Of a DNA stretch of 64,000 nucleotides, positions 52,998 to 62,299 are shown one piece after another. The stretch lies in NCBI RefSeq assembly GCF_030503435.1, contig NZ_JAUKPO010000032.1:1-64000 (forward strand), written 5' to 3'. This stretch comes from Rhodocytophaga aerolata (GTDB taxonomy: Bacteria; Bacteroidota; Bacteroidia; Cytophagales; 172606-1). Made by a program: the position numbers and the translations under genes. Within the stretch, counting starts at the first letter, position 1. Each line of letters starts with the position of its first letter. A model generated the notes under the pieces. The model had not been told where the DNA came from and did not search any database. It was given only the letters and a program-made list of their open reading frames with translations.

Positions 52998-54185
52998 TTA
53001 ATTGAGCTTTAAGGTAAGTTCTGCTTTAAATATATTTTTTAATGTGTGTATAGCAAGTTCATGGCTGTCAGGGTAAAGCAGATTTAACCTGCGGATAATA
53101 TTTTGAAGCCCGATACCAGAATTTTTTTCTATAGGCTCACTTACATTTTTCTCAAAAGAATTGGTTACTGTAAAATACAAATTCTGCTGCTGGCAGCGAA
53201 GATGGATATATATACAAGGGTTGTGGTTAAGACCCTGACCATGTTTAAAGGCATTCTCTACGAATGGTATCAGCAGCATAGGTTCGATCATTTTATCATC
53301 TACTTCTCCTTCAATGAAAAAATTAATGCGCATATCTTCCCTGAAACGGAGCTTTTGCAAATCAATGTAACTCTTCAGATAATCAATTTCTCTTGTAAGG
53401 TGTACTAAATTGACATTTGATTCGTATAGCATATAGCGCATCAGTTGCGATAATTTAGCAATGGCAATGGGTGCGTCATCTGATTTGCTGTTGGCTAATG
53501 AATAAATATTGTTTAATGTATTGAATAAAAAGTGCGGATTAACCTGCGACTTGAGAAAGATAAGTTCAGAAGATAATTTTTCATTCTCCATTTCTTTTTT
53601 TTGTTGCTCATTCTTCCTCCATTCATGAATTATCTTCAGGCCGGAACTGATAGTGAGGGCAAGCACGGAAACAAAGACAGATTTCAATAAGATAAAAAAA
53701 GCAGGAGGGGAGCCAATAAAACCTGGCTTCTTCATTGGAGCTAATGTTCTGTTAAGGGAATCTTTTCTATGAAAATCTGATTCCAATAACCGGATAATCT
53801 CTGCCTGAAGCTCAGGGTCAGGTATGCCTTGTTTTAAGGCAGAGGCAAACACGGGATCAGATGGAAGTCCACCTCTTATATTGAATTTGAAATAATAATG
53901 TTCTATGACCAGTTCGGTAAAACTCAGGAAAATAATACCGGATACAATCGTAAATAGATAAGGCCAGTGCTTTTTGGTTTTCAGGAAGCGGGGCATCCAT
54001 ACATACAGATTAGAATAGAACACCCCGGCGAGCAATAAGGCCGGTATACCAATTCTGAGAATAAAAAATTTTTTATCGATCGGGAAGTTAAACAGCAGAA
54101 AAGGAATGCATAAAAAGCATACCCATGCCGTGATATGCACCAGAACAGACGCTGACTTTGCGTTGAACAGAGATTTTTTGTCCAT
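52998..54185 (-). CDS. LytS/YehU-type sensor histidine kinase
   Basis: A 395-aa protein with four membrane helices (~13-33, 44-62, 75-96, 160-182). A short extracytoplasmic segment lies between the third and fourth. The His_kinase domain holds the phospho-acceptor His218 in QVNPHFLFNTLNN, and an HATPase with IGLQNIIRRL. These kinases pair with LytTR regulators in Cytophagales, often beside MacB-like transporters, and a MacB remnant does lie just beyond. The signal is unknown. Confidence 0.92.
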   Translation of the reverse strand: MDKKSLFNAKSASVLVHITAWVCFLCIPFLLFNFPIDKKFFILRIGIPALLLAGVFYSNLYVWMPRFLKTKKHWPYLFTIVSGIIFLSFTELVIEHYYFKFNIRGGLPSDPVFASALKQGIPDPELQAEIIRLLESDFHRKDSLNRTLAPMKKPGFIGSPPAFFILLKSVFVSVLALTISSGLKIIHEWRKNEQQKKEMENEKLSSELIFLKSQVNPHFLFNTLNNIYSLANSKSDDAPIAIAKLSQLMRYMLYESNVNLVHLTREIDYLKSYIDLQKLRFREDMRINFFIEGEVDDKMIEPMLLIPFVENAFKHGQGLNHNPCIYIHLRCQQQNLYFTVTNSFEKNVSEPIEKNSGIGLQNIIRRLNLLYPDSHELAIHTLKNIFKAELTLKLN

Positions 54186-55118
54186 CTAACGGTTTATTTA
54201 TAAAAATAAGTTTTTTTACCCTTTGGTGTATATCCCAATAGACCAGTAGACAATAATTATATATTAAATAGCTTTTTTGCTCTATCAATCAGGATAAGTG
54301 GCAACCCATACTATGACTAATTATACTTAGTTGTAATAGGCTACAAGGCAAAGACACTACCACAGTTAGCATTATGCTACCATTCCCATGACGATAATGT
54401 TCCGGCTCCTGCTCAGGTGGCAGATTAACATATAAAAGGCATATATAAACACATCAGCAGCAGGTTCATGAAAAAGAAACCAACTATAGCAAGCCAAGCT
54501 TTCAGAAGTGTTGCTAACGCAGTGTACAAAAGTATTCGTTTACTCTCATACCACTTCCATTGTAGGAAGAGCCAAGGGCGGCAATAAGCATTTTGTTGTA
54601 GCCACCGCTCATAAAATTGCTATCATTTACTATAAAATGGTTCGATACAAACAGAAAATCACACCGCTAGATTTGTTTGACAATCAGCAAACGTACAGGC
54701 TGGCTAGAATTGCTTATTTGTAGAAAATACTTGGGCAACGTAAGAGACGAGCTGCTTAATAAACACTAAAGAGTTATCTAGAAGCAACTGGTGGTAGAAT
54801 TTTTTTTGATCAAATATTACCAGGGTGAAATTCAGCTGAAGCGTAAGATTCAACATGATTGATATGAAGCATATCTACTTATAGCAACGAAATCAGTTAG
54901 CCAGTTATATCGATCTTAAATGCCATGCTCCCTGCTATATACTACATCTTAAAATGATAACAATATCTTAATATTTTCTTAATGCTTGGTCTAGGTGAAT
55001 TTCGGGTTCATCTATAAAAATGGCTTGTGGCTCTATTTTCGGTTATAGGGCTATACGTAGTTAATTGAAGATGAGCGTTATTTAGCTGTCAAAAGTATTA
55101 TAGCCTTATATAAATTTT
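54186..55118. other. Intergenic region with IS110 remnant
   Basis: 933 bp. The remnant at 54469-54759 is described separately; the remainder is AT-rich and contains no recognised gene. The CotH operon promoter presumably lies within the last 150 bp. Confidence 0.45.
54469..54759 (+). pseudogene. IS110-family transposase C-terminal remnant
   Basis: The first frame reads KKKPTIASQAFRSVANAVYK and continues LLSYHFHCRK. A frameshift near 54575 leads to GGNKHFVVATAHKIAIIYYK and LFDNQQTYRLARIAYL, with an in-frame TAG (54721-54723), then KILGQRKRRAA to TAA. This is the Transposase_20 C-terminal course with at least two lesions. Confidence 0.65.
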
Positions 55119-56627
55119 ATGAAAGCTCTACGTTCGCTACTGCTTACGTGTATATGTATGTATGCAGCCATTTCTTGCAAAGATCCTGACTGGGACGAAA
55201 GAAATATTTCCACACCAGACTGGACAGAGGCCACACACAGCCAGGAAACTGCTCCTAATTATGAAGTTGTATTTGCACAAAATGAAGTGAATACGCTTGA
55301 AATAAGAATGACAAGCGGTGATTGGGAAAACATCCGGAAGGATATGCAGGAAAAATTTGGTGCAGATTTCGGAGCAGGCGGAGGGATGGGGGGAATACCT
55401 CCTGCAGGCTTTCCTGCTTTTGATTCTACTCAAACTTTCAATCCGCCTACAGGTGGTGGTTTTCCTGGAGGTAACGGCGGAGGTATTAATTTTGGTACTG
55501 AAGATCCGGACTATGTAGCCGTAGCTGTTTCCTTCAAAGGAAAAGAGTGGTATAAGGTAGGATTCCGCTTGAAAGGCAATTCTTCATTGAGCAGTGTCTG
55601 GCGGGAAGGCAACTATAAACTGCCCTTCCGTTTAGACTTTGATGAGTTTGAAGAAGAGTATCCTACGATCAAGAATCAGCGGTTTTATGGCTTTAATGAG
55701 CTTTCTTTTTCTCCCGGGTATACCGATAATACATTGATCCGGGAAAAAGTAGTAGCTGATATTTTCCGGCAGGCTGGTATTCCGGCTGCTCAAACCTCTT
55801 TCTACAAAGTATACATTTACTTTGGCGAAGGATTAAAATATTGTGGAGTTTATACACTGGTAGAGGTCATCGATGATACGATGGTGAAGTCACAGTTTGG
55901 TGAAGAGAGTGGCAATATTTATAAGCCTGAATCTACTTTTCAATCATTCAACCAGGAGCAATTCGAAAAGAAAAATAACAAAGAAGCCAATGATTATAGT
56001 GATGTGCAAGCAGCCATTACAGCACTAAATAGTACCAACCGCACAACAAATCCTACGCAATGGCGGACTGACCTGGAAGCTTCTTTTAATGTAAATCATT
56101 TTCTTAAGTGGCTGGCCGTGAATACTAGTATTGTCAACTGGGACGCCTATGGAGCTATGGCACATAACTATTATCTCTACAATGATCCGGGCAAAGGCCT
56201 CACCTGGATTCCCTGGGACCATAACATGTCAATGACTTCAGGTAGGGGAGGAATACCTGCTGCAGGAGGAGGTGGATTCCCAGGTGTAGGTATGGGAGGC
56301 ATGAATCAAACTTTATCACTTTCTCTTTCAGAAGTGTCGCAACAATGGCCCCTGATCCGCTACCTGATGGATGATCCGGTATATAATGCCCAATATAAAT
56401 CCTATGTGAAGGAGTTTACCGACAATGTGTTTAACACTTCCAATATGAATGAGTTATTCGAGCGAAATCACACATTGATATCTCCCTATGTAATTGGGCC
56501 TGAAGAAACTGAGCAGAAAAGTCATTCGCTCTTGAGTAGTACTGCCTCTTTCACGAGTGATTTGGCTACGCTTAAGCAGCATGTAACTACCCGGATTCAG
56601 GCTGTGAAAAACTATCTCGCCGAGTAA
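55119..56627 (+). CDS. CotH-kinase family lipoprotein
   Basis: A 502-aa protein with a lipoprotein signal (LLLTCICMYAAISC, Cys ~20). A CotH domain (~45-420) contains VGFRLKGNSSLSSVWREGNY, YGFNELSFSPGYTDNTLIREK, YTLVEVIDDTM and WIPWDHNMSM; the last Asp matches the catalytic metal-binding residue of spore CotH kinases. Two Gly-rich, probably flexible inserts (~85-125 and ~372-398) are unusual. A surface Fam20C-like protein kinase is inferred. First gene of a five-gene operon. Confidence 0.9.
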   Translation: MKALRSLLLTCICMYAAISCKDPDWDERNISTPDWTEATHSQETAPNYEVVFAQNEVNTLEIRMTSGDWENIRKDMQEKFGADFGAGGGMGGIPPAGFPAFDSTQTFNPPTGGGFPGGNGGGINFGTEDPDYVAVAVSFKGKEWYKVGFRLKGNSSLSSVWREGNYKLPFRLDFDEFEEEYPTIKNQRFYGFNELSFSPGYTDNTLIREKVVADIFRQAGIPAAQTSFYKVYIYFGEGLKYCGVYTLVEVIDDTMVKSQFGEESGNIYKPESTFQSFNQEQFEKKNNKEANDYSDVQAAITALNSTNRTTNPTQWRTDLEASFNVNHFLKWLAVNTSIVNWDAYGAMAHNYYLYNDPGKGLTWIPWDHNMSMTSGRGGIPAAGGGGFPGVGMGGMNQTLSLSLSEVSQQWPLIRYLMDDPVYNAQYKSYVKEFTDNVFNTSNMNELFERNHTLISPYVIGPEETEQKSHSLLSSTASFTSDLATLKQHVTTRIQAVKNYLAE

Positions 56628-56679
56628 CTTTTCAACGCACAAACTATCAACTTAAATTAAACTTAGGAGCATTTATTCT

Positions 56680-57162
56680 ATGCAACGTATTCTCATACTT
56701 TTATTGGTTTTTATAGCTTATCAGGGAGTTTCCCAAAGTAAGAAAGACATCAAACAATATGATATTGTAGCTACAACGGAAGTAATCACGGAGTTTGTAG
56801 ATGGGAAAGAAATTATCCGCAGCGATGCGTATAAAAAGTTTGACAAACACGGCAACGTAGTCGAGGAAATAAATTATGACAAGGTCGGCAGGATTAAAGA
56901 GAAAGTCGTCCGCAAATTCAACCATTTCCATGAGAAGGCAGAAGAAATCACTTATGATGCAAATAATAAGCAAACCGGTAAGGAAATTTACAAGTACGAT
57001 GATCTGGGTGAGAAAGTAGAAGAGTATAAGTATGACGGCAATAATTTCCTGGTCAGCCGCTCTGTTTTCAAACTAGACCGCCGGGGACTTAAGTCAGAAA
57101 AAAAAACCTATGACAGCAAGGGAAATCTGATTCAGGTAAAAAAATACAAGTATAATGATTGA
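56680..57162 (+). CDS. Secreted YD-repeat-like protein
   Basis: A 160-aa protein with a signal peptide (~1-18, LLLVFIAYQGVSQS). It has about six short beta-hairpin repeats of the form YDxxGNxxEExxYD / KYDDLGEKVEEYKYDG, resembling RHS/YD repeats on a small scale. It overlaps the next ORF by 8 bp. Secreted or periplasmic, function unknown; a partner of the CotH/VTC module by context. Confidence 0.7.
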   Translation: MQRILILLLVFIAYQGVSQSKKDIKQYDIVATTEVITEFVDGKEIIRSDAYKKFDKHGNVVEEINYDKVGRIKEKVVRKFNHFHEKAEEITYDANNKQTGKEIYKYDDLGEKVEEYKYDGNNFLVSRSVFKLDRRGLKSEKKTYDSKGNLIQVKKYKYND

Positions 57163-57928
57163 CCTAGTTAGCCCAGGTATTATTGAATATGCCGGCGCTT
57201 TTGAATCTATTTCACTTGCCCAGATAGAGGCTGTAAAACTTATGAACCGGGTGGATGCTAAGTTTTTGATTCCTGTCTCTTTGCTGCCTGCTTTACTATC
57301 GGATTTGCTTCCTTCTTATCAAGTATTAGAGGTAAATAATTACCGGCTCTGTGAGTATCAAACCTTATATTTTGATACACCGGATTTTAGGCTATATCAT
57401 GAACACCAGCGGGGACGGCACAACCGGTATAAAATCCGGCAGCGGTACTATGTGCAATCAGACACAGCCTTTACAGAGGTAAAGTTTAAAAATAATAAGG
57501 GTAGGACTATTAAGACCCGCATTCAAAACAAGCACTTTCCTGGTTTTGTCTTGGATGAGGAGAGTAAAACTTTCTTAGCAGAACAGACTCCTTTCAATCC
57601 AGCGTCCTTACAACCTATGCTTTGGGTAGACTACACCAGGTTAACCCTTGTGCACCGGACTAGTGTAGAAAGGCTTACACTGGACCTGAATCTCTCGTTC
57701 CGTAACGCTACAAGCCAGGAAAGTTATCCGCAAGTAGTAATAGCTGAAGTAAAACAGGAATCCCTCAGGAATTCTTATTTTCTGCATTTGATGAAACAGT
57801 ACCAGTTGCGGGAAGGCTCCATAAGTAAGTACTGCCTGGGGGTAATTAGCCTCTACCATAGAATCAAGCAGAATCGATTTAAAGCAAAGTTAAGGTACCT
57901 GCAAAAATTAAATAGCCAATCAAGATGA
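57155..57928 (+). CDS. VTC-domain (polyphosphate polymerase-like) protein
   Basis: A 257-aa cytosolic protein of the CYTH/TTM fold. The tunnel-lining basic residues are visible: MNRVDAKFLIP (~33-43), RHNRYKIRQRYYV (~88-100), TEVKFKNNKGRTIKTRIQ (~108-126), VDYTRL and a final AEVKQE. This matches the VTC4-type catalytic tunnel that makes polyphosphate from ATP; relatives in bacteria are annotated polyphosphate polymerase. Its stop overlaps the DUF4956 start (ATGA), indicating translational coupling. Confidence 0.9.
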   Translation: MIDLVSPGIIEYAGAFESISLAQIEAVKLMNRVDAKFLIPVSLLPALLSDLLPSYQVLEVNNYRLCEYQTLYFDTPDFRLYHEHQRGRHNRYKIRQRYYVQSDTAFTEVKFKNNKGRTIKTRIQNKHFPGFVLDEESKTFLAEQTPFNPASLQPMLWVDYTRLTLVHRTSVERLTLDLNLSFRNATSQESYPQVVIAEVKQESLRNSYFLHLMKQYQLREGSISKYCLGVISLYHRIKQNRFKAKLRYLQKLNSQSR

Positions 57929-58596
57929 TTTTTTTACAAGACCTTGCTTCACCAGAGGTGGCAGAAAGTTTCCAGTTATTCAATAAACTGTCTGAAAAGT
58001 TTTTCTTGCGTCTGGGAATAGATGTGTTGTCGGTATTGATTCTGATCCGATTTATATATTACCGGATTTACCGCAAAGCTGATCTATTTCTGATGTTTTT
58101 TTCCTTCAATATCATCATATTCCTGATCACCTTCCTGCTAAACAAAGTGCAGATGTCTATAGGGGCAGCATTTGGTTTATTTGCTGTTTTCTCCATGCTC
58201 CGGTACCGTACCGAAGGCCTTTCTGCGAAAGACATGACCTATTTGTTTGTCGTCATATCAATGGGATTGCTTTCGGCTATAACCAAAGGAAGCTGGGACG
58301 AACTGGGTTTAATCAATGGAATGATTTTAATAAGTGTGCAGCTGCTGGATGGGAACTGGCTTATCAAACGAGAATTAACAAAAAAAATACATTACGACCG
58401 CATTGATCTAATCCTGCCTTCCATGTGCGGCGAACTACTCGACGACCTGCGCAAGCGTACAGGTTTAGCTATTCATCGGGTAGATATTATGGAAATGGAT
58501 CTGTTAAAAGACACAGCTCTTCTGGTTATATACTATTACCCTTCACCAATGAAATATGAGCATTTTGCAAAACCTGTGGACTCTTATGCAGAGTAG
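57925..58596 (+). CDS. DUF4956 membrane protein
   Basis: A 223-aa protein with three to four membrane helices (~33-52, 56-75, 79-97, 106-124) enclosing the family motif FSMLRYRTEGLSAKDMTYLF. A soluble C-terminal domain (~140-223: HYDRIDLILPSMCGELLDDL, IMEMDLLKDTALLVIYYY) resembles a ferredoxin-like regulatory fold. DUF4956 with VTC and CotH is a recurrent trio. A membrane channel or translocation partner for the VTC product is an inference. Confidence 0.9.
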   Translation: MIFLQDLASPEVAESFQLFNKLSEKFFLRLGIDVLSVLILIRFIYYRIYRKADLFLMFFSFNIIIFLITFLLNKVQMSIGAAFGLFAVFSMLRYRTEGLSAKDMTYLFVVISMGLLSAITKGSWDELGLINGMILISVQLLDGNWLIKRELTKKIHYDRIDLILPSMCGELLDDLRKRTGLAIHRVDIMEMDLLKDTALLVIYYYPSPMKYEHFAKPVDSYAE

Positions 58597-59257
58597 AAAA
58601 TTATTACTGCTGATTGCAAGCCTATACCTGCTGTATCCTTTACAATGCGTAGCTCAAGAATTTGACCTGGGCCTTTGGACTGGAATAAATGTAGAGAAAA
58701 AGTTTAAGAAATCGTTTGCTGTCCACCTGAATACGCAACTTAGGTTAGGCGAAAATCTATCCGTTACAAGGTCTTATCTGGGAGAACTAGGTGTATCCTA
58801 TGCATTCAACAAACACTGGGAAATTACCGGCTATTACCGGTATACTGGCAGACGCAAATTCAATGAGGAAATCTTAGACCACTACTACCGCACCTACCAC
58901 CGGTTTTATGCCGATGTTTCCTATGACCGGAAAATTTGGAAACTTAAACTGGATTATCGCTTGCGGTACCAGCATCAATTTAGAGATGATGATACAAGCA
59001 TGGAAGCAGATGATAGTTACTTACGCAACAAGTTGGAAATATCATATCCGAATAAAACACGCTTGGTGCCTTACCTTTCTACTGATATTTTTTACCAGTT
59101 AGGTACAGGGTTTGAACAAATGCGCAACAAAGCTGGTGTAGAGATAATTCTTGATCGTCATCAACGCATTGACTTCTATGGATTTACTGACTATCAATTG
59201 ATAGATATGCAGAAGAACCAGCTAATACTAGGATTGATGTACAAGGTGAAATTTTAA
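58586..59257 (+). CDS. DUF2490 family outer-membrane/periplasmic protein
   Basis: 223 aa from ATG 58586 (MQSRKLLLLIASLYLLYPLQ, signal cut near CVAQ); an upstream start (58556) would bury the signal. It is rich in amphipathic beta strands (NTQLRLGENLSVTRSYLGEL, YYRYTGRRKFNEE, LKLDYRLRYQHQF) and ends LGLMYKVKF with a terminal Phe, as outer-membrane barrels do. It overlaps the DUF4956 stop by 11 bp. Last gene of the operon. Confidence 0.85.
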   Translation: MQSRKLLLLIASLYLLYPLQCVAQEFDLGLWTGINVEKKFKKSFAVHLNTQLRLGENLSVTRSYLGELGVSYAFNKHWEITGYYRYTGRRKFNEEILDHYYRTYHRFYADVSYDRKIWKLKLDYRLRYQHQFRDDDTSMEADDSYLRNKLEISYPNKTRLVPYLSTDIFYQLGTGFEQMRNKAGVEIILDRHQRIDFYGFTDYQLIDMQKNQLILGLMYKVKF

Positions 59258-59508
59258 TTTATATAAGTTCAAATCAGTTGGAGTAGTCAAGTGATTAACC
59301 AAAATGGATTTGGCTGTAAATGAAAGTAACTTTAGGGGGTTAATCCACCTTTACTGCAGTTAAAACCGACAAATCAGTTATAGATTCTTTATCCGGAGTC
59401 AAGTGTGGTTTGAACTCTCAACCTGTATTTTTTATTTAGGTCTCTATAGTAATATAGGGAGTTTTGTCTGCCTATACCACTAGAAAACTCCTTCCAGCTA
59501 ACAAGGCT
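59258..59508. other. Intergenic region after the CotH-VTC operon
   Basis: 251 bp with no clear terminator; a weak AGGGGGTTAATCCACCTT element lies near 59335. Confidence 0.35.
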
Positions 59509-59895
59509 TTATTTTCCAATAATTTTTTTTCGGTGTTCCATTCCCCACGCTGTCAGATTGTTAATGATGGTCTTTAAGGTTAGGCCATGTTCGGTAAGCT
59601 CATACTGAACACTTACAGGCTGTGTGTCCAAAACAGTCCGTTTAATCAATTGATTAATTTCCAGTTCTTTTAGTTCTTTACTCAACATCTTATTGGAAAT
59701 ACCGGCTACATCATTCAAGATGTCAGAAAAGCGCCTTTTGTTGTAATAGCAAATAGAGGAGATAATAGCAATTTTCCATTTCCCATTGAGCACATCCATT
59801 GAATCCTGGACAGCCTTCATCTCTTTTTTGTGTTCTGCTTTGTCTTCTTTTGATTGAAGTTTCTTGCACTCCAACTCCATACTGTTAAATGGCAT
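59509..59895 (-). CDS. HxlR-family (MarR-like) transcriptional regulator
   Basis: A 128-aa winged-helix regulator: DVLNGKWKIAIISSICYYNK, RFSDILNDVAGISNKMLSKE and LKELEINQLIKR, then EYELTEHGLTL. The N-terminal cysteine CKKLQSKEDK, a possible redox or electrophile sensor as in HypR/YodB-like members, is present (Cys ~10). It is divergent from the SDR gene, so it probably controls it. Inverted sequence elements between them are candidate operators. Confidence 0.9.
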   Translation of the reverse strand: MPFNSMELECKKLQSKEDKAEHKKEMKAVQDSMDVLNGKWKIAIISSICYYNKRRFSDILNDVAGISNKMLSKELKELEINQLIKRTVLDTQPVSVQYELTEHGLTLKTIINNLTAWGMEHRKKIIGK

Positions 59896-59898
59896 GAG

Positions 59899-59983
59899 GT
59901 TACTTGGTTACCTGGATGTTACAGTTACTTTTATATACCAAGTTACCAAAATAAATTCACTTGAGCTAACATTGTAGCTCAAG
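59899..59983. promoter_or_regulatory. Candidate HxlR operators and palindrome in the divergent promoter region
   Basis: GTTACTTGGTTACC (59899-59912) and ATACCAAGTTACC (59935-59947) share an ACTTGGTWA core in opposite orientations. CTTGAGCTA/TAGCTCAAG (59960-59983) forms a 9-bp palindrome closer to the SDR start. Binding is predicted from position alone. Confidence 0.4.
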
Positions 59984-60001
59984 TATTAAATACGATTAAC
60001 A

Positions 60002-60745
60002 ATGAATTTCACAAATAAAAATGTAGTCATTACAGGCGGAAGCACCGGAATTGGATTAGCAACCGCAAAAGCATTTATCAGTGCAGGGGCAAACGTTTGG
60101 ATTACAAGTAGAAAAGCTGACAATCTTCAAAAAGCAAATCTGGAAATTAACAGCCCCAAGTTGAAAACGGTAGTTTCCGACACTTCAACCCTGGCAGGGA
60201 TTGGCGTGTTGGAAAAAGCCGTTGCAGAAACTGGAAACAAACTAGACGTGCTATTCCTGAATGCGGGAATAGGCGCATTTGCACCCATTGAACAAGCAAC
60301 GGAAGCAGATTTTGATGCACAATTCAATACCAATGTAAAGGGTCATTTCTTCACCTTGCAAAAATTACTTCCGCATTTAACAAATGGATCGGTAGTAATA
60401 TTTACTTCATCAACGGCCGCCACTGCTGCAAACCTTGGATCTAGTGTATATGCTGCAACCAAGGGTGCGCTCAATAAAATCGCCCAGATTGCAGCAAATG
60501 AATTGGCAGAAAGAAAAATCAGGGTCAACATTATTAGTCCGGGGCCTATTGCAACCCTAGGCCTGACGAGTGTCGTACCGACAGAAGCGCAAGGTTTTTT
60601 AGCTGGCGCTACCGCCTTGCAAAGGCTTGGCAATCCCGATGAGATTGCTAACACCGTGTTGTTTCTAGCTTCTGATGCGGCCAGCTTTATTACCGGAACT
60701 GAGATTGTGGTTGATGGCGGTTACCTTAGCTATGCATTAAAATAA
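60002..60745 (+). CDS. Short-chain dehydrogenase/reductase
   Basis: A 247-aa classical SDR: TGGSTGIG at 11-18, then WITSRKADN at the second strand (Arg suggests NADPH). LNAGIGAFAPIE, the serine motif (VVIFTSSTAATAA) and YAATKGALNK as the Tyr-x3-Lys pair are present, along with VNIISPGPIAT and GTEIVVDGGY. Likely a quinone- or aldehyde-type reductase responding to electrophiles, given the divergent HxlR regulator; the substrate is not deducible. Confidence 0.92.
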   Translation: MNFTNKNVVITGGSTGIGLATAKAFISAGANVWITSRKADNLQKANLEINSPKLKTVVSDTSTLAGIGVLEKAVAETGNKLDVLFLNAGIGAFAPIEQATEADFDAQFNTNVKGHFFTLQKLLPHLTNGSVVIFTSSTAATAANLGSSVYAATKGALNKIAQIAANELAERKIRVNIISPGPIATLGLTSVVPTEAQGFLAGATALQRLGNPDEIANTVLFLASDAASFITGTEIVVDGGYLSYALK

Positions 60746-60775
60746 AGTAACCTTAAAGGAAATCTAGCCAGGGCA

Positions 60776-60800
60776 GAAAGCGGTGAAATGCCGCTTTTTC
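60776..60800 (+). terminator. Rho-independent terminator of the SDR gene
   Basis: AAAGCGG, a short loop, CCGCTTT followed by TT; 31 bp after the stop. Confidence 0.75.
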
Positions 60801-61215
60801 CATTTCAGACTGATTTGTTTTCCTTTTTTAAAGATAAGTCAAAAAACAGAGACAATTGCAGGCATCCGAGCCTGAGCATGTTGCTTGGTGCCATTTAATC
60901 TTAAACTTTGTAGGCTAGACTAAAAGGCATTTTATGTTAGAATACGGCCTGACTCTGATGTATACACCCCAATGGGAGGTCCACTAAGTACCTTAATGAT
61001 TACCGGATACACCCTTTGGGGTGACCACTAAATTTAGGTACCTTCAATGCAGTTGCTTTATCTTTCTGTCATCTGTCGGAAAAATGCGAGGGTATAATTC
61101 TCCTCCTTTCTACTATTTACCATACCCTTGATTTGCATACAATCTTCAGGGATTTGCATACAGCCTTTTGTGTGATTTTATCGACTTTTGCTATGGTAAC
61201 ATTTATTATATTAAA
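60801..61215. other. Intergenic region with an imperfect direct repeat
   Basis: 415 bp. ACACCC...GGG...CCACTAA...TACCTT occurs twice (about 60963-60995 and 61010-61045). No ORF. Confidence 0.4.
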
Positions 61216-62229
61216 ATGAGCATTATGGAAATGAAGAAAATAAAATTAGGTAATCAAGGCCTGGTTGTCCCCACCATTGGCTTAGGCTGTATGGGGATGA
61301 CCGGATTTGAAGAAGGGCACATGTATGGGCAAGCCGATGAGCAGGAAGCCATTGCTACCATCCACCGGTCACTGGAATTAGGGGGCAATTTTTTGGACAC
61401 GGCAGACCTATATGGTCCCTTAAAAAATGAGCAGCTTATTGCCAAGGCTATCCGGGGAAATCGCAATGCATACATTATCGCTACCAAATTTGGTTGGGAA
61501 ATCGATGATAATAACAAAGTAACCTGGGCCATCAACGGGAAAAAAGCCTATGTAAAAAAAGCGTTAGAGCGTTCTCTGAAAAATCTTCACACGGATTATA
61601 TTGACTTGTACTACCTGCACCGGCTTGATAAAAACACCCCCATTGAAGAAACAGTGGAAGCCATGAGTGAGTTAGTGAAAGAAGGAAAAGTAGGATACCT
61701 GGGTTTATCTGAAGTATCTTCACAGACGCTAAAAAGAGCGTATGCCGTTCACCCCATTACCGCCCTACAAAGTGAATATTCCTTATTTGAGCGTAGCGTG
61801 GAAGAACGCGGCGTGTTGCAAACGCTGCATGAACTAGGAATAGGTTTCGTTGCATATTCTCCGTTAGGGCGTGGGTTTTTGTCCGGGCAGATCCGCAGCC
61901 TAGAGGATTTACCGGAAAATGATTTCCGCCGGGCCATTCCCAGGTTTGGGGCAGCCCACTTTTACAAGAACATAGAGTTAGTGAAAGCTATTGAAGCAAT
62001 GGCCGAAGAAAAAAAGGTTACCTCCTCCCAACTGGCGCTGGCTTGGATCATCAGCAAAGGCATTGTTCCTATTCCGGGAACTAAACGCAGAAAATACCTG
62101 GAACAAAACATAGCGGCTACTGCGATTCAGTTGAGCGCAGAAGACCTTCTAAAACTGGAAAGTATTGTACCTTTGGGTACGGATACGGGAAAGCCCTATG
62201 ATGAATTTAGTATGGGCCTTATCGATTAA
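61216..62229 (+). CDS. Aldo/keto reductase
   Basis: 337 aa from ATG 61216; starts at 61225 or 61231 (MKKIKLGNQGLVVPTIGLGC) are equally possible. A TIM-barrel AKR: Asp and Tyr in NFLDTADLYGP, Lys in IIATKFGWE and His in YYLHRLD form the catalytic tetrad. The C-terminal GIVPIPGTKRRKYLEQN is the NADPH-binding GTK/R motif. The tetrad is complete. A hairpin terminator follows directly, then an AraC-type gene. Confidence 0.93.
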   Translation: MSIMEMKKIKLGNQGLVVPTIGLGCMGMTGFEEGHMYGQADEQEAIATIHRSLELGGNFLDTADLYGPLKNEQLIAKAIRGNRNAYIIATKFGWEIDDNNKVTWAINGKKAYVKKALERSLKNLHTDYIDLYYLHRLDKNTPIEETVEAMSELVKEGKVGYLGLSEVSSQTLKRAYAVHPITALQSEYSLFERSVEERGVLQTLHELGIGFVAYSPLGRGFLSGQIRSLEDLPENDFRRAIPRFGAAHFYKNIELVKAIEAMAEEKKVTSSQLALAWIISKGIVPIPGTKRRKYLEQNIAATAIQLSAEDLLKLESIVPLGTDTGKPYDEFSMGLID

Positions 62230-62236
62230 TATTTTT

Positions 62237-62269
62237 TAATGACTGCATCATTTGATGATGCAGTCATTA
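62237..62269. terminator. Palindromic terminator after the aldo/keto reductase
   Basis: TAATGACTGCATCA and its exact complement form a 14-bp stem with loop TTTGA. It lies 7 bp after the reductase stop and 31 bp ahead of the AraC-gene start. Confidence 0.65.
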
Positions 62270-62299
62270 ATTACCTTTTGTTACCTATATATTCATTTT

